A stretch of 64,000 nt of DNA from Photobacterium obscurum (lineage in GTDB: Bacteria > Pseudomonadota > Gammaproteobacteria > Enterobacterales > Vibrionaceae). Positions 47,291 to 56,638 of the stretch are shown piece after piece. The position numbers and the translations under genes were made by a program. The stretch covers positions 1 to 64,000 of the forward strand of contig NZ_JAKRRW010000008.1 of NCBI RefSeq assembly GCF_026191635.1. Reading direction: 5' to 3'. The notes under the pieces were generated by a model that was given only the letters and a program-made list of their open reading frames with translations, was not told the DNA's origin and searched no databases. Positions within the stretch are counted from its first letter, which is position 1; every line of letters begins with the position of its first letter.

Positions 47291-48331
47291 TCACTGCTTG
47301 TACAGGCTCAGCCCTTCACCGCCAAGGCTGTAGGCCTGACCATTGACGACTTCTTCACTGACAGTGATTTGTTTGCCCTTGCGGACAAATAACCGCTCGC
47401 TGATCAGGCGTCGTCCCTGATGCTTGGTCATGATGACCTGAACGTGGTTTTCACCGGCCTGCTGCCAGAAGCCGGTTTCGTTCAGGCTTGGATCGCCTGA
47501 CGGGTAGTCGTAGCGGGTGGTGGCGGAGTGATCCGGATGCAAGGTGACGGTGGTGGTCAGTACCGGGTTGTCATTGATATAGGATATCCCCTGATAGCTG
47601 CCGGCCCAGCCGAGGGTGATATCGCTTGCTCCCAGGGTGGCACAGCCTTGGTATTGGTTTCCTTGCCATGTCAGACGTGCCTGCCAGCCGAATAGCGAGT
47701 CACTCATGGTGTCGTTGCATTGTCCCTTGGTCAGATCGAGTGAGAACTGCTTGCCCTGGTAGGACTGCTTGCCGGAGACGATACTTTTTCCGGTGATTGC
47801 CTGTTGTTGGCGTTGCTGGCCGGGGCGCAGCAGGCTGGCCGTTTCGCCGTTGATTTCAACTACCCAGCCGGGCTCATGGCCGAAAGCCCGGGTATTATGG
47901 GGGAGCTGGTGGCAGCCGCGAGTCATCTCAGATGAGATCAGGTTGATTTGTTTGACGTTAAAACGCCCGTCGTAGTCTGCTGCAAACCCTTCGGATGGGG
48001 CGGGCTCGAGGTAACCGATAAACTCGCCGTACATAGGCTGGTACCCCGGCCGGGTAATTTGTGCCAGTGCCTGGCGATCTGCAAGAGGGGTGTTGAGCCA
48101 GTATTGCTGCGAGCTGCCGCAGGGCTGAATACTGTTCGATTCATGGCCAAGCACCACGGTTCCCCGCATCATAAAGGCCTGAACTTTGCCGTTGTCGGCA
48201 GTGGTTATCGGCTCGCTGGCGGCCGGGGCGGCTTCAACCGGCCCGGAGGTCGACGAGGGAGCTGAAGTCGTGCAGCCCGCTATCAGTGCCAGTAGAGCGG
48301 CTGCAGGAAGAGCCTGTCGCAAATGTGTCAT
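47291..48331 (-). CDS. COG3650/NlpE-like envelope lipoprotein
   Basis: A 346-residue lipoprotein (lipobox LIAGC, Cys20) with an Ala/Ser/Pro-rich linker to about residue 45. The next region resembles the NlpE-N fold, and GHEPGWVVEINGETASLL is the hallmark of COG3650 membrane-linked proteins. A C-terminal segment repeats NlpE-like beta strands (YDYPSGDPSLNETGFWQQ). Role unknown; NlpE relatives sense surface or copper stress. Ribosome site GAGGG precedes the start. Confidence 0.75.
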   Translation of the reverse strand: MTHLRQALPAAALLALIAGCTTSAPSSTSGPVEAAPAASEPITTADNGKVQAFMMRGTVVLGHESNSIQPCGSSQQYWLNTPLADRQALAQITRPGYQPMYGEFIGYLEPAPSEGFAADYDGRFNVKQINLISSEMTRGCHQLPHNTRAFGHEPGWVVEINGETASLLRPGQQRQQQAITGKSIVSGKQSYQGKQFSLDLTKGQCNDTMSDSLFGWQARLTWQGNQYQGCATLGASDITLGWAGSYQGISYINDNPVLTTTVTLHPDHSATTRYDYPSGDPSLNETGFWQQAGENHVQVIMTKHQGRRLISERLFVRKGKQITVSEEVVNGQAYSLGGEGLSLYKQ

Positions 48332-48446
48332 TCGATTCCCTCGGTGTGGTAGTCTGAAAACAGTAAAGTCATTAATACCTAACTGAATGAGCCGCTAATA
48401 CTCGCAAGAGTTATAGCTTAGTTCGGTAACAATAACGAGAACGATT

Positions 48447-48905
48447 ATGGCCTATTGGTTATTTAAAACAGAGCCAGATGCTTTTTCGATAGACACCCTG
48501 AAGCAGCAAAAAGTTTCCTGCTGGGAAGGAGTACGCAACTATCAGGCCCGTAATATGATGCGGGACGAGGTTAAGATCGGCGATCAGGTGTTTATCTACC
48601 ATTCATCTTGCAAGGATGTCGGCGTCGTCGGGATTGCCTCGGTGGTGAAGGAAGCCTATCCGGACCACTTTCAGTTCGACCCCGAAGGGCCGTACTTTGA
48701 CTCTAAATCTAATCCGGATAATCCCCGCTGGATCATGGTCGATATTGAGTATCAGCGCCACTTACGATTGGTATCACTCAAGCGGATCAAGGCCAATCCG
48801 GCCCTGGCCGAGATGCCGTTGGTTAAACGCGGCAATCGGCTGAGTATCATGCCGGTGACCGAGTCGCAGTGGGAAGAAATCTTACAGATGACGGGGCAGT
48901 TCTGA
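48447..48905 (+). CDS. EVE-domain protein
   Basis: A 152-residue single EVE domain: MAYWLFKTEPDAFSID, WEGVRNYQARNMMRDEVKIGDQVFIYHSS and VVKEAYPD. EVE is a PUA-like fold believed to bind modified bases in DNA or RNA. In many proteobacteria it is a stand-alone housekeeping gene; no restriction or McrBC partner is next to it here. Confidence 0.9.
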   Translation: MAYWLFKTEPDAFSIDTLKQQKVSCWEGVRNYQARNMMRDEVKIGDQVFIYHSSCKDVGVVGIASVVKEAYPDHFQFDPEGPYFDSKSNPDNPRWIMVDIEYQRHLRLVSLKRIKANPALAEMPLVKRGNRLSIMPVTESQWEEILQMTGQF

Positions 48906-48914
48906 TGCTGTAAT

Positions 48915-48940
48915 AAAAAAGGCTGCCGGGCAGCCTTTTT
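48915..48940. terminator. Bidirectional terminator between EVE gene and yigL
   Basis: GGCTGC-CGG-GCAGCC with six A before and five T after. Confidence 0.9.
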
Positions 48941-48996
48941 CCTCTATTGGGGCGTATTAGCGCGGCCTGTCGATGTACCGTCTTTTATACCAAGAA

Positions 48997-49794
48997 CTAC
49001 AGCAGGATCTCTGCCAGGTAGTGAGCAACGGCCTCATCATCGCAAGCGCCAATCACGCCGTTCTCCGGCAGGGCCTGTTTCACTTTATCGTGTGCCGTTC
49101 CCATCACCAGCCCTTTGCCGGCCATACTGAGCATTTCGACATCGTTCATGCCGTCACCGAAGGCAATGCAGTCCTGCAGTCCGTAGCCTTTTTCTTTTGC
49201 GACGGCTTCGAGGGCATGACCTTTGGAGACATTGGCATCCATGACTTCCAGGCACCATGGGGTTGAAAAGGCAATATTCGCTTGCTGGCCAAAGTGTTCG
49301 TTGAGGCGATCTTCCCATTCGACCAGCTTGTCGTGATCTCGGTCATCGCGGATGAAAAAGATCTTGGCGACGCCTTCCAGCGGCGGGTTGTCGACATCGA
49401 ACAGCTGGTAGCTAAAATCTTCGTGGAAGTCGCTGAGGCTAGGATCTTCGGTATTTAACAGCCAGTCATCATTGCGGTAGATATGGATTTTCAGTTCGGG
49501 ATCCTGTTTTGCCATGGCAACAATGCCGCTGATCACATCGGGTTGGACATCCTGCTGGAAAATGACTTCTCCTTTGCAGTTGTGAACTCGAGCACCGTTG
49601 GAGGTGATCATGTAGGCCGGGATCCCCAGGTGCTCGCGCATACTGGCGACATCGATGTGGTGACGGCCGGTGGCAAAAATAAAATCTTTTCCCTGTTGGT
49701 GAAGCTGATTGAGCACATCCTTGGTAAAAGGTGCGATTTTGTGGTCGGGGGTTAACAGGGTACCGTCCAGATCTGAAGCAACAATTTTGTACAT
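48997..49794 (-). CDS. yigL: HAD-family phosphatase YigL
   Basis: A 265-residue Cof-type HAD phosphatase: nucleophile Asp8 in ASDLDGTLL, ATGRHHIDV, SNGARVH, and the Mg-binding FGDGMNDVEMLSMAGKG. It matches E. coli YigL, a pyridoxal-phosphate/sugar-phosphate phosphatase. It follows pldB on the same strand by 104 bases, the order found in E. coli. Confidence 0.93.
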   Translation of the reverse strand: MYKIVASDLDGTLLTPDHKIAPFTKDVLNQLHQQGKDFIFATGRHHIDVASMREHLGIPAYMITSNGARVHNCKGEVIFQQDVQPDVISGIVAMAKQDPELKIHIYRNDDWLLNTEDPSLSDFHEDFSYQLFDVDNPPLEGVAKIFFIRDDRDHDKLVEWEDRLNEHFGQQANIAFSTPWCLEVMDANVSKGHALEAVAKEKGYGLQDCIAFGDGMNDVEMLSMAGKGLVMGTAHDKVKQALPENGVIGACDDEAVAHYLAEILL

Positions 49795-49898
49795 GGAAAA
49801 TCTCGGCTAGCTATAGGAACAGGGGGACCCTTAACCCTGAAGGCTAAGGGGAACACGATGAATTTTAAACCAGATTAAGGTAGAGAAAAGAGGTTAAT

Positions 49899-50900
49899 CT
49901 AACGTTCTGCCTTTTCCGCTTTCCTGAAGTGATTGATGGTGGCCGCCAGGGCTGGGTGGCGATATTGATCGGCTTCAAATAGCAATTCGTGGCGTGCCCC
50001 ATCGATCACGGTCAGCTGGCAGGAGCGGTCTGCCTGTTGCATGGCCTGACAGAAAAGATTGTGTGCTCGATTATCGACGATAAAGTCGTCGCTCCCCTGC
50101 AGCAGGAGGATTGGCGTAGTGATGTCGGGGGCTTGAGCGATACAGCGTTTGGCGGCTGCAATACCCTGCCAGACCCAGCGCGCACTTGGTCCGCCTATTT
50201 TCAGTTCCGGCTTATGTTCATAGAGGTCACGGAACCACTTGTAGCGGGCTTGGCTTTGACATAACGGGTTGTTGGGAAACGGTTTCGGATAGTAAGGAAC
50301 CTGCCCCGGAGCGTAGTCTGGCTGGCGTTGCACTTGCTCGACGACGCGGGCAAGGGGAGAGGCAATGGGTTTCATCCAATTGTTAATATTGATGCCGTGC
50401 ATCGGAGCACTGAGAACCGCACTGTCAATCAGGGTGGGGTGCTCGGCCATAAACAGGCTGCCGATAGTACCTCCCATCGAGTGGGCCAGCATGAAGTGCT
50501 GCAGGTAGCCTTTCGGGGCTATTATGGTATCAAAGAAGGTCTTCAGATCACTGACATAATGATCAAATTCTTCGATATGGCCCAGCTCGGTATCTTCAGC
50601 CATTCGGTCTGACACCCCTTGGCCGCGGTGATCCAGCGCAAAGACATCGTAACCCTGCTGAACCAGATCATAAAACAGCTCCTGATACTTCCAGTAACTC
50701 TCAATGCGTCCGTTTACCACGATAATGGCTTTGTCGTGGTTGAATCCGGTTAGGCTGACCCAGCCGATGTTGAGCTGATCAACGCCCAGAAACATCCCCT
50801 CCTGCCGGTGTTGCCATAACTCAGCAACGGGACCGGCCATGGTATCGCTGAACTGAGATTCCAGGGAGAAGTGAAAGAAGTGTGGCGGTTGAACAGTCAT
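49899..50900 (-). CDS. pldB: Lysophospholipase L2
   Basis: A 333-residue alpha/beta hydrolase with nucleophile Ser141 in AHSMGG, DHRGQGVSDR as oxyanion-side motif, and a C-terminal DGARHELLFE with the catalytic His. It cleaves lysophospholipids at the inner membrane. pldB-yigL with a nearby divergent rhtB is the E. coli order. A 9-bp tandem repeat lies 34 bases upstream of its start. Confidence 0.93.
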   Translation of the reverse strand: MTVQPPHFFHFSLESQFSDTMAGPVAELWQHRQEGMFLGVDQLNIGWVSLTGFNHDKAIIVVNGRIESYWKYQELFYDLVQQGYDVFALDHRGQGVSDRMAEDTELGHIEEFDHYVSDLKTFFDTIIAPKGYLQHFMLAHSMGGTIGSLFMAEHPTLIDSAVLSAPMHGININNWMKPIASPLARVVEQVQRQPDYAPGQVPYYPKPFPNNPLCQSQARYKWFRDLYEHKPELKIGGPSARWVWQGIAAAKRCIAQAPDITTPILLLQGSDDFIVDNRAHNLFCQAMQQADRSCQLTVIDGARHELLFEADQYRHPALAATINHFRKAEKAER

Positions 50901-50934
50901 GGCATTTCTCAGCGTAATGAATTTATTATTCGAC

Positions 50935-50993
50935 GGTTACTACGGTTACTACGGTTACTACGGTTACTACGGTTACTACGGTTACTACGGTTA
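50935..50993. repeat. Six tandem copies of a 9-bp unit (GGTTACTAC) upstream of pldB
   Basis: Six identical units (50935-50988) plus a partial GGTTA lie between pldB and the divergent rhtB. The array starts 35 bases from the pldB start codon, in its leader or promoter. Gain or loss of units would change spacing by 9 bases, nearly one helix turn. Confidence 0.95.
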
Positions 50994-51192
50994 GTCGCAA
51001 TAATTAATGGCAAAATCTATGATGAGTATAACGTAAAGTGGTCGCCTTCTATAACTGAGGGTGAGTTGCTTTAGCGGTTGAACTACTGTTAACTAAGATC
51101 ATGTTTTATGCGCGATGATCAGTTTAATCTTCATCTGATGAAATTTTTTAGATAGATCGCAGTGAGTTTGCAGCAAGATATGGGGAGTTGTA

Positions 51193-51810
51193 GTGAATAT
51201 TGAAGTATGGCTGGCATATCTGGCGACGGCGGTTGTCTTTAGTCTGGCGCCGGGCTCCGGGACGGTCAACTCGATCAGTAATGGTATGGTCTATGGCTGG
51301 CGTAAGTCATTAGCCTCCATTCTTGGCCTTCAGGCTGGCTTGGCGTTCCATATTGTGCTGGTCGGGGTGGGGCTAGGGACGATAGTGGCCCAGTCGGCAA
51401 CGGCGTTCACCCTGATCAAATGGGTCGGTGTCATATACCTGCTGTGGCTGGGGGTGCAGAAGTGGCGGGAGAGAGCCTCTCTGGATGTTACGGCAACGGC
51501 AGACAATGTTTCAGCTTGGCACCTGTTTCGACAGGCCGTGCTGGTCAATCTGACAAACCCCAAAACCATCGTTTTTCTGGTTGCCCTGTTTCCTCAGTTT
51601 CTTAACCCGGCCGAGCCGCAATTATTGCAACTGACCGTGCTGGGGATCACCACGATAGTGATTGATACCGTGGTTATGATGTTTTATGTCAGCCTGGCAT
51701 CAAGATTGACTGGGTATATTCGCTCTGCAAGGGTCATGGGGGGATTAAACCGCCTGTTTGGCTCGATGTTTATTGGCTGCGGAGCACTGCTCGCGACTGC
51801 CCGGGCTTGA
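51193..51810 (+). CDS. rhtB: RhtB-type homoserine/amino acid exporter
   Basis: A 205-residue LysE/RhtB transporter with six helices; FSLAPGSGTVNSISNGMVYG is the family signature. It exports homoserine, its lactone or related amino acids. The start is GTG with GGGGAG upstream. It is divergent from pldB, as rhtB is near pldB in E. coli, but only one of the rhtB/rhtC pair is present. Confidence 0.9.
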   Translation: MNIEVWLAYLATAVVFSLAPGSGTVNSISNGMVYGWRKSLASILGLQAGLAFHIVLVGVGLGTIVAQSATAFTLIKWVGVIYLLWLGVQKWRERASLDVTATADNVSAWHLFRQAVLVNLTNPKTIVFLVALFPQFLNPAEPQLLQLTVLGITTIVIDTVVMMFYVSLASRLTGYIRSARVMGGLNRLFGSMFIGCGALLATARA

Positions 51811-51894
51811 TAATAGCCATAAATCCCTGAACGACTATTGTCAGGATAGTGTTTTTATCAACATTTCAACTAATTAAGGATCTTTGCTCGCATC

Positions 51895-53121
51895 ATGTAC
51901 TCTTATGTCGCGCGCCAGCCTATTTTTAATCGCCAGCAACGTACGGTAGGGTACGAGTTGCTGTTTCGTGACGGAGAGAGTAATGCGTTTCCGGCTATCG
52001 AGGCGAATACTGCGACATGTCGGCTATTGGTTGAAAACTATATGGCGGTCGGCGATAACTTAGCCACGGCCGGCCAACGGACTTTTATCAATTTTCCCCA
52101 AGAGAGCCTGATCCGACTGCTACCGATGTTGTTACCCAAAAGAAAGGTGATCATCGAGGTTCTCGAAACCTGCACTCCCGATGAAGAGCTGTTTCTGGCG
52201 ATCAAACATTTGTATCGTCAGGGATATGTGATCGCACTGGATGATTTCGAGATGGAGCCGCAATGGCAGCGTTTCCTTCCTTATGTGCATATTATCAAGC
52301 TTGATTTGATGAAAGTCGGTATCAAGCAAGCATGCGATTTTGTCGCCCAGAATCGTACGCGAAAAATGAAGTTTCTCGCGGAAAAGGTGGAAACTCACCA
52401 AGACTTTGCTGCCGCTTATGAGGCCGGATTCCAATTTTTCCAAGGTTACTATTTTAGCAAGCCGGAACTGCTGAAAAACCGCCAGGTTGAACCGGAGAAG
52501 CTGACCACGCTGCGTTTGCTGCAGGAAATCTGCCGTGATGAGGTTGACTTTAGCCGGGTGGAGCAGATCATCGCCAGTGATGTGTCACTGTCCTATCTGT
52601 TGCTGCGCTATGTCAACACCGCAACCCACCGCACGATTGAGCCGATCAGCTCGTTTAAGCAAGCCCTGGTTTACCTCGGTGAGGAAAAAATCAAAATGTT
52701 CGTCAGTGCTATCGCGACCGCGCATGCAGCACTTGATAAGCCGAGGGAGCTGTATACTCTGTCCCTGCAACGGGCCAGAATGTGTGAGATGCTGGCCGCC
52801 AGCAGCCGCATACCGAGGATGAAGGATAAGGCCTTCCTGACCGGGATGTTTTCCCTGCTCGATGCCCTGCTGGATAATTCACTGGAGCAGTTGATGACCC
52901 TGCTGCCTTTGGAGCCGGAGGTACAAGAAGCTTTGCTCAATCATCACGGTGAACTGGGGCAGATGCTGGCCTTGCTGGAGGCTTATGATCAGGCCGACTG
53001 GCCACAAGTGAGTCTGTATTGTCAGGCGCTGGGGATCAAGGAAGAGATGGTGGCCAAGAGTTATCAGCATGCGTTGAAATGGTCCTTGCAATATCTCAGT
53101 AACTCATCCAATCCGGGCTAG
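51895..53121 (+). CDS. EAL-HDOD (YuxH-type) signalling protein
   Basis: A 408-residue protein with an N-terminal EAL-like domain (ARQPIFNRQQRTVGYELLFRD, residues 6-26) and a C-terminal HDOD domain from about 195 (DVSLSYLLLRYVNTA). The EAL signature reads YELLFR rather than EALLR, and EVLET replaces the usual metal-binding strand. KLDLMKVG and LAEKVET are kept. c-di-GMP phosphodiesterase activity is uncertain. Vibrio members of this architecture affect motility. Single gene. Confidence 0.88.
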   Translation: MYSYVARQPIFNRQQRTVGYELLFRDGESNAFPAIEANTATCRLLVENYMAVGDNLATAGQRTFINFPQESLIRLLPMLLPKRKVIIEVLETCTPDEELFLAIKHLYRQGYVIALDDFEMEPQWQRFLPYVHIIKLDLMKVGIKQACDFVAQNRTRKMKFLAEKVETHQDFAAAYEAGFQFFQGYYFSKPELLKNRQVEPEKLTTLRLLQEICRDEVDFSRVEQIIASDVSLSYLLLRYVNTATHRTIEPISSFKQALVYLGEEKIKMFVSAIATAHAALDKPRELYTLSLQRARMCEMLAASSRIPRMKDKAFLTGMFSLLDALLDNSLEQLMTLLPLEPEVQEALLNHHGELGQMLALLEAYDQADWPQVSLYCQALGIKEEMVAKSYQHALKWSLQYLSNSSNPG

Positions 53122-53345
53122 GTTCGGTCGCCCTTTTCTTCGTCTCTGCAGCTGTGGCGTTGAAAAATAGCTTCTGGCAATGAATCTTTTTGAAAGATAC
53201 CTTTTTCATTGCTCAGGATGGATTAACACCGGATTAAGCCCTTCCAGTTGCCGGAAAGCCTGTAACTGCAATATTGGATTCTTGAGCAAGGTGATATGCA
53301 TCCGCGTCAGCCTGAACGTGAATAACGATTAGGAAGTGACACAGA

Positions 53346-54269
53346 TTAGGGTGAAAGCTTCAGTGATTTTTTTTCAATCTGCTCGAAATAGTCTTTCATG
53401 AAGTTAATGAATGCGCGAAGTCGCTGTGGCTGATAGCGGTCGCGATGATAAATGGCTGAAAATTCAACGTTGGGAATCGTCCATTCATTGAATACATGTT
53501 GCAACTCACCACGCTGTACTTCTTGCTGGCAATAAATCAGCGGTACACGAATGATGCCGTTACCTGTCAGGGCCGCTTTGAGCAAAACTCGGCCATTTTT
53601 AGATTCCATCTGACCATTAACTTGCACACTATAGCTTTGGCTAGGTGTGTTTTTTTGTTGAAAGTGCCATTTTTTAATCGAACCGGTAATGCATCGATGA
53701 TTGATTAAATCTTTTGGATGCTCAGGCAGCCCGTGGCATTTTAAATAGGCAGGGCTGGCTAATGTGGCCATTTCAAGGCTAAGTAGTCGCTTTGCCACAT
53801 AGCCGGCATCATCGAGTTTGCCCATGCGAAATGCGATATCAAACTCGTCACTAATTAAATCAATGTGGTGGCTGCTAAATTCAAGGTTTACCTCAATACC
53901 TGGGTGATGAGTCATAAACTCGCACACCATTGGTGATACCACCTCTTCCCCCAAATAACCGCCGACACAGTTGATACGAATTTTACCCCGCACTTCCTCA
54001 GTATCATCCACAGCCGCAAGTAGTGCTTGGTCAATCTGGCCTAATGCCGCTTCACATTGCTGGTAAAACTGCTTTCCCGCTTCGGTCAGCCGTAACGTGC
54101 GGGTGGTACGAATGAGCAGCGTTACGCCCATTTGCTTTTCAAGCGCGCTAATTTGGCGAGAAACATGTGAGCGAGAAACTGATAACACCTCAGCCGCTTT
54201 GGTGAAGTTGCCTTGCTGGGCAATCAATACAAATGAGCGGATATCATCAAGGTTAACTTTGTTGAGCAT
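53346..54269 (-). CDS. LysR-family regulator, divergent from a dehydrogenase
   Basis: A 307-residue LysR regulator of the CrgA-like group. The helix-turn-helix NFTKAAEVLSVSRSHVSRQISALEKQ is near residues 18-43. It is divergent from the short-chain dehydrogenase gene, its likely target, with 164 bases between starts. The ATG at 54269 gives a normal LysR N-terminus; the longer frame adds 43 unlike residues. Confidence 0.88.
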   Translation of the reverse strand: MLNKVNLDDIRSFVLIAQQGNFTKAAEVLSVSRSHVSRQISALEKQMGVTLLIRTTRTLRLTEAGKQFYQQCEAALGQIDQALLAAVDDTEEVRGKIRINCVGGYLGEEVVSPMVCEFMTHHPGIEVNLEFSSHHIDLISDEFDIAFRMGKLDDAGYVAKRLLSLEMATLASPAYLKCHGLPEHPKDLINHRCITGSIKKWHFQQKNTPSQSYSVQVNGQMESKNGRVLLKAALTGNGIIRVPLIYCQQEVQRGELQHVFNEWTIPNVEFSAIYHRDRYQPQRLRAFINFMKDYFEQIEKKSLKLSP

Positions 54270-54433
54270 GGACGACGACACTATATCGATAGAATAACCA
54301 TTGTTGCAATATGACAACAGTGTTTGAACTTGGGCAGTATATATCAACAATCCTGATTCTCGTAACATAAAACCATCGCAATGAGCCAAGTCATTCACGC
54401 TCGTTGGTTTATATAAATATCGGAGAGTTCGGC

Positions 54434-55153
54434 ATGAAAAAGTTAATCGTGATCACAGGTGCAAGTTCGGGCATTGGCGAAGCAACGGCACGTAAATTAT
54501 CCGCTGACGGTCACCCGTTGTTATTGTTGGCGCGTCGTGTTGAACGTCTTGAAGCTCTACAGCTACCAAATACCCTATGTCGTCAGGTTGATGTGACTGA
54601 TGCCGAGGCGTTTGCGGCGGCGGTTCAAGAGGCCGAAGTCCAGTTTGGCCCGGTGGACTGCCTGATCAACAATGCCGGTGTCATGCTGCTGGGGCTGGCA
54701 CATGAACAGGATCCGGCCGAGTGGAAAACGATGTTTGATGTTAACGTGATGGGGCTGCTTAACGGTATTCATGTGGTGCTTGCGGCGATGAAGGCTCGTC
54801 AGCATGGTACTGTCATTAATATTAGTTCGGTTGCCGGGCGTAAGACATTCCCGAATCATGCGGCTTATTGCGGAACAAAATTTGCCGTTCATGCGATCAC
54901 CGAGAACATCCGTGAAGAAGTTGCCGATGATAATGTGCGCTTTATTACCATCGCGCCGGGTGCCGTTGAAACTGACCTGTTGAGCCATACTACCAGCGAC
55001 GAGATCAAAGCGGGTTACCAGGACTGGAAAGAAGGTATGGGCGGGGTGATTGCGCCGGAAGATATTGCCAATGCGATTAGCTTTGCTTATCAGCAGCCAC
55101 AAAACCTGTGTATTCGGGAGATTGTGCTAGCGGCGACACGTCAGCAGCCATAA
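54434..55153 (+). CDS. Short-chain dehydrogenase/reductase
   Basis: A 239-residue classical SDR: TGASSGIG (8-15), NNAG (79-82), ISSVAG, and the catalytic Y145-CGT-K149. The substrate is unknown; the nearest well-known type is the NADP-dependent YdfG/clavulanate-dehydrogenase-like group. The start at 54434 has GGAG 10 bases upstream. The divergent LysR gene probably controls it. Confidence 0.9.
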   Translation: MKKLIVITGASSGIGEATARKLSADGHPLLLLARRVERLEALQLPNTLCRQVDVTDAEAFAAAVQEAEVQFGPVDCLINNAGVMLLGLAHEQDPAEWKTMFDVNVMGLLNGIHVVLAAMKARQHGTVINISSVAGRKTFPNHAAYCGTKFAVHAITENIREEVADDNVRFITIAPGAVETDLLSHTTSDEIKAGYQDWKEGMGGVIAPEDIANAISFAYQQPQNLCIREIVLAATRQQP

Positions 55154-55182
55154 TGTCATTATTCTGTTAGTTATTGCCTAAA

Positions 55183-55212
55183 GCCAGAGTAAGTTCAGGT
55201 ACTTACTCTGGC
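55183..55212. promoter_or_regulatory. Perfect 12-bp inverted repeat between SDR and acyltransferase genes
   Basis: GCCAGAGTAAGT and ACTTACTCTGGC with loop TCAGGT. No T run follows, so it is a weak terminator at best. It may be an operator for the acyltransferase gene 51 bases downstream. Confidence 0.6.
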
Positions 55213-55263
55213 TGGCTGCTATATTAACTACAGGATTGATGTTTGGAATGTGGAGACTGACGG

Positions 55264-56268
55264 GTGAGGCAAAAGGTTGTCTTTTTTGATTTACTGCGCT
55301 GTGTTGCTGCCATTGCTGTGGTGGTGATCCATGTCCTCGGCCCCTACCGTGAGTTGCTCGGTGAGATCTCTGACAGTGCCTGGATAACGGCCACGACGTT
55401 TAATAGCTTCAGTCGTTGGGCGGTACCGGTCTTTATTATGATCACCGGCGCCCTGATGCTCAGTGATACCCGCGAGTTTGATGCCGGGTATTATGTCAGG
55501 CGGCGGCTCGGCAAGGTGTTGGTGCCTTTTCTGATGTGGTCGCTGTTTTATGCGGTGTTGTCAGGTTTGACAGCATCCGGCTATGATGCTGCCACCGCGC
55601 TTGAAACCCTCAAGACAATGCCTGAACATGAAACCTACTATCACCTTGGTTTCTTCTATTATTTTATCCCGCTATATTTCGTTGTGCCTTTCTTCCGCCA
55701 CTATGTCCAGCATACCGATCGTACCGGAGCGATAGGGCTGACGTGTGTCTGGCTGATTCTGACCACCTTGTTTCTCTTTAAGGTGGATGGCTTCTGGACA
55801 CATCAGCTGATTTTGTATAGTGGTTACTTACTTCTTGGCTACTGCTTGTTTCAATACCAGTGGCCGGCGCTAAAGTGGCTGGTGGTGCTAGGCAGTGCCG
55901 GTTTGTTCCTGACCGACTATATGGTGCTCAGTAATAGTTTTGCTGTTGGTGAATATACGGTTGGACGGTGGATGTCCTATAAAACACTCAATACTGTGTT
56001 TATTGCCGCGATGATCTTCTCCCTGTGCCGGTACTATAGCGAACGGTTCAGCCCGAAATGGCTGGAGCGGGCTGCATTCATGAGCCGCTATAGCCTGGGT
56101 ATTTATCTTCTGCACCCGATTTTTTTATGGCCGGTCCGTGAATATGACCTGTATTTTGCTCATCCACTTATCATGATCCCGTTTTGGACGGTGATTGCTA
56201 CCGGGTTGGCCCTCACGGCGAGTTGGATGCTGGCTAAGAGCCCAAAGACAGCGTGGCTGGTTCCTTAG
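55264..56268 (+). CDS. Acyltransferase-3 family membrane protein
   Basis: A 334-residue protein with about ten helices and the acyltransferase_3 N-terminus FDLLRCVAAIAVVVIHV (His23). It resembles WecH-type O-acetyltransferases acting on surface polysaccharide. The acceptor is unknown and no polysaccharide genes are next to it. The start is GTG with a weak ribosome site. Confidence 0.85.
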   Translation: MRQKVVFFDLLRCVAAIAVVVIHVLGPYRELLGEISDSAWITATTFNSFSRWAVPVFIMITGALMLSDTREFDAGYYVRRRLGKVLVPFLMWSLFYAVLSGLTASGYDAATALETLKTMPEHETYYHLGFFYYFIPLYFVVPFFRHYVQHTDRTGAIGLTCVWLILTTLFLFKVDGFWTHQLILYSGYLLLGYCLFQYQWPALKWLVVLGSAGLFLTDYMVLSNSFAVGEYTVGRWMSYKTLNTVFIAAMIFSLCRYYSERFSPKWLERAAFMSRYSLGIYLLHPIFLWPVREYDLYFAHPLIMIPFWTVIATGLALTASWMLAKSPKTAWLVP

Positions 56269-56305
56269 TTCAGGGCCACCGCTGTCTGGGAGCGATTGAT
56301 AAAAA

Positions 56306-56638
56306 TTAGTCACGATGTAGGGCAAAATGAACGAAATTAAGGCCACTATACGTCAATAGGCCGCGATCGCCGGGGGTGAGTGCGTGGTAGTAATGAATGC
56401 CGACCATAAATTCGCGTTTGGGGCCGCCTTTGGTCGGCTGAACATAAATCCAATATTTCTCGTCATCTTCACCGGGTTTGGCGCCAATGACCGCGACACT
56501 TTGTTTGTCCAAGACTTCGACGTCAATTTTTTTCTCGGGGGCATTTTCACCCAGCATATGACGGCGGTAGAAACGAATGTAGTAAAGAATGGCAATAATA
56601 AGCAGAGCGACAAGCGTTAGCACAATCCCTATTGGCAT
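56306..56638 (-). CDS. yhhM: DUF2500 protein YhhM
   Basis: A 110-residue protein with an N-terminal membrane helix (GIVLTLVALLIIAILYYIRFY) and a beta-rich DUF2500 domain ending in GDRGLLTYSGLNFVHFALH. It matches YhhM, found near rsmD-ftsY in E. coli, as here. AAGGAG precedes the start. Function unknown. Confidence 0.88.
   Translation of the reverse strand: MPIGIVLTLVALLIIAILYYIRFYRRHMLGENAPEKKIDVEVLDKQSVAVIGAKPGEDDEKYWIYVQPTKGGPKREFMVGIHYYHALTPGDRGLLTYSGLNFVHFALHRD

Noticed and set aside
48447..48905. EVE gene as part of a defence island
   Set aside because: No restriction, McrBC or toxin genes flank it; neighbours are housekeeping genes.
50935..50993. CRISPR-like array
   Set aside because: The unit is 9 bp with no spacers and no cas genes; it is a simple tandem repeat.
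50871..51074. Plus-strand frame encoding RLL repeats
   Set aside because: It is only the translation of the 9-bp tandem repeat upstream of pldB.
53122..53345. About 50-codon frame between the EAL-HDOD and LysR genes
   Set aside because: No ribosome site and unlike composition; nothing further seen in this gap.
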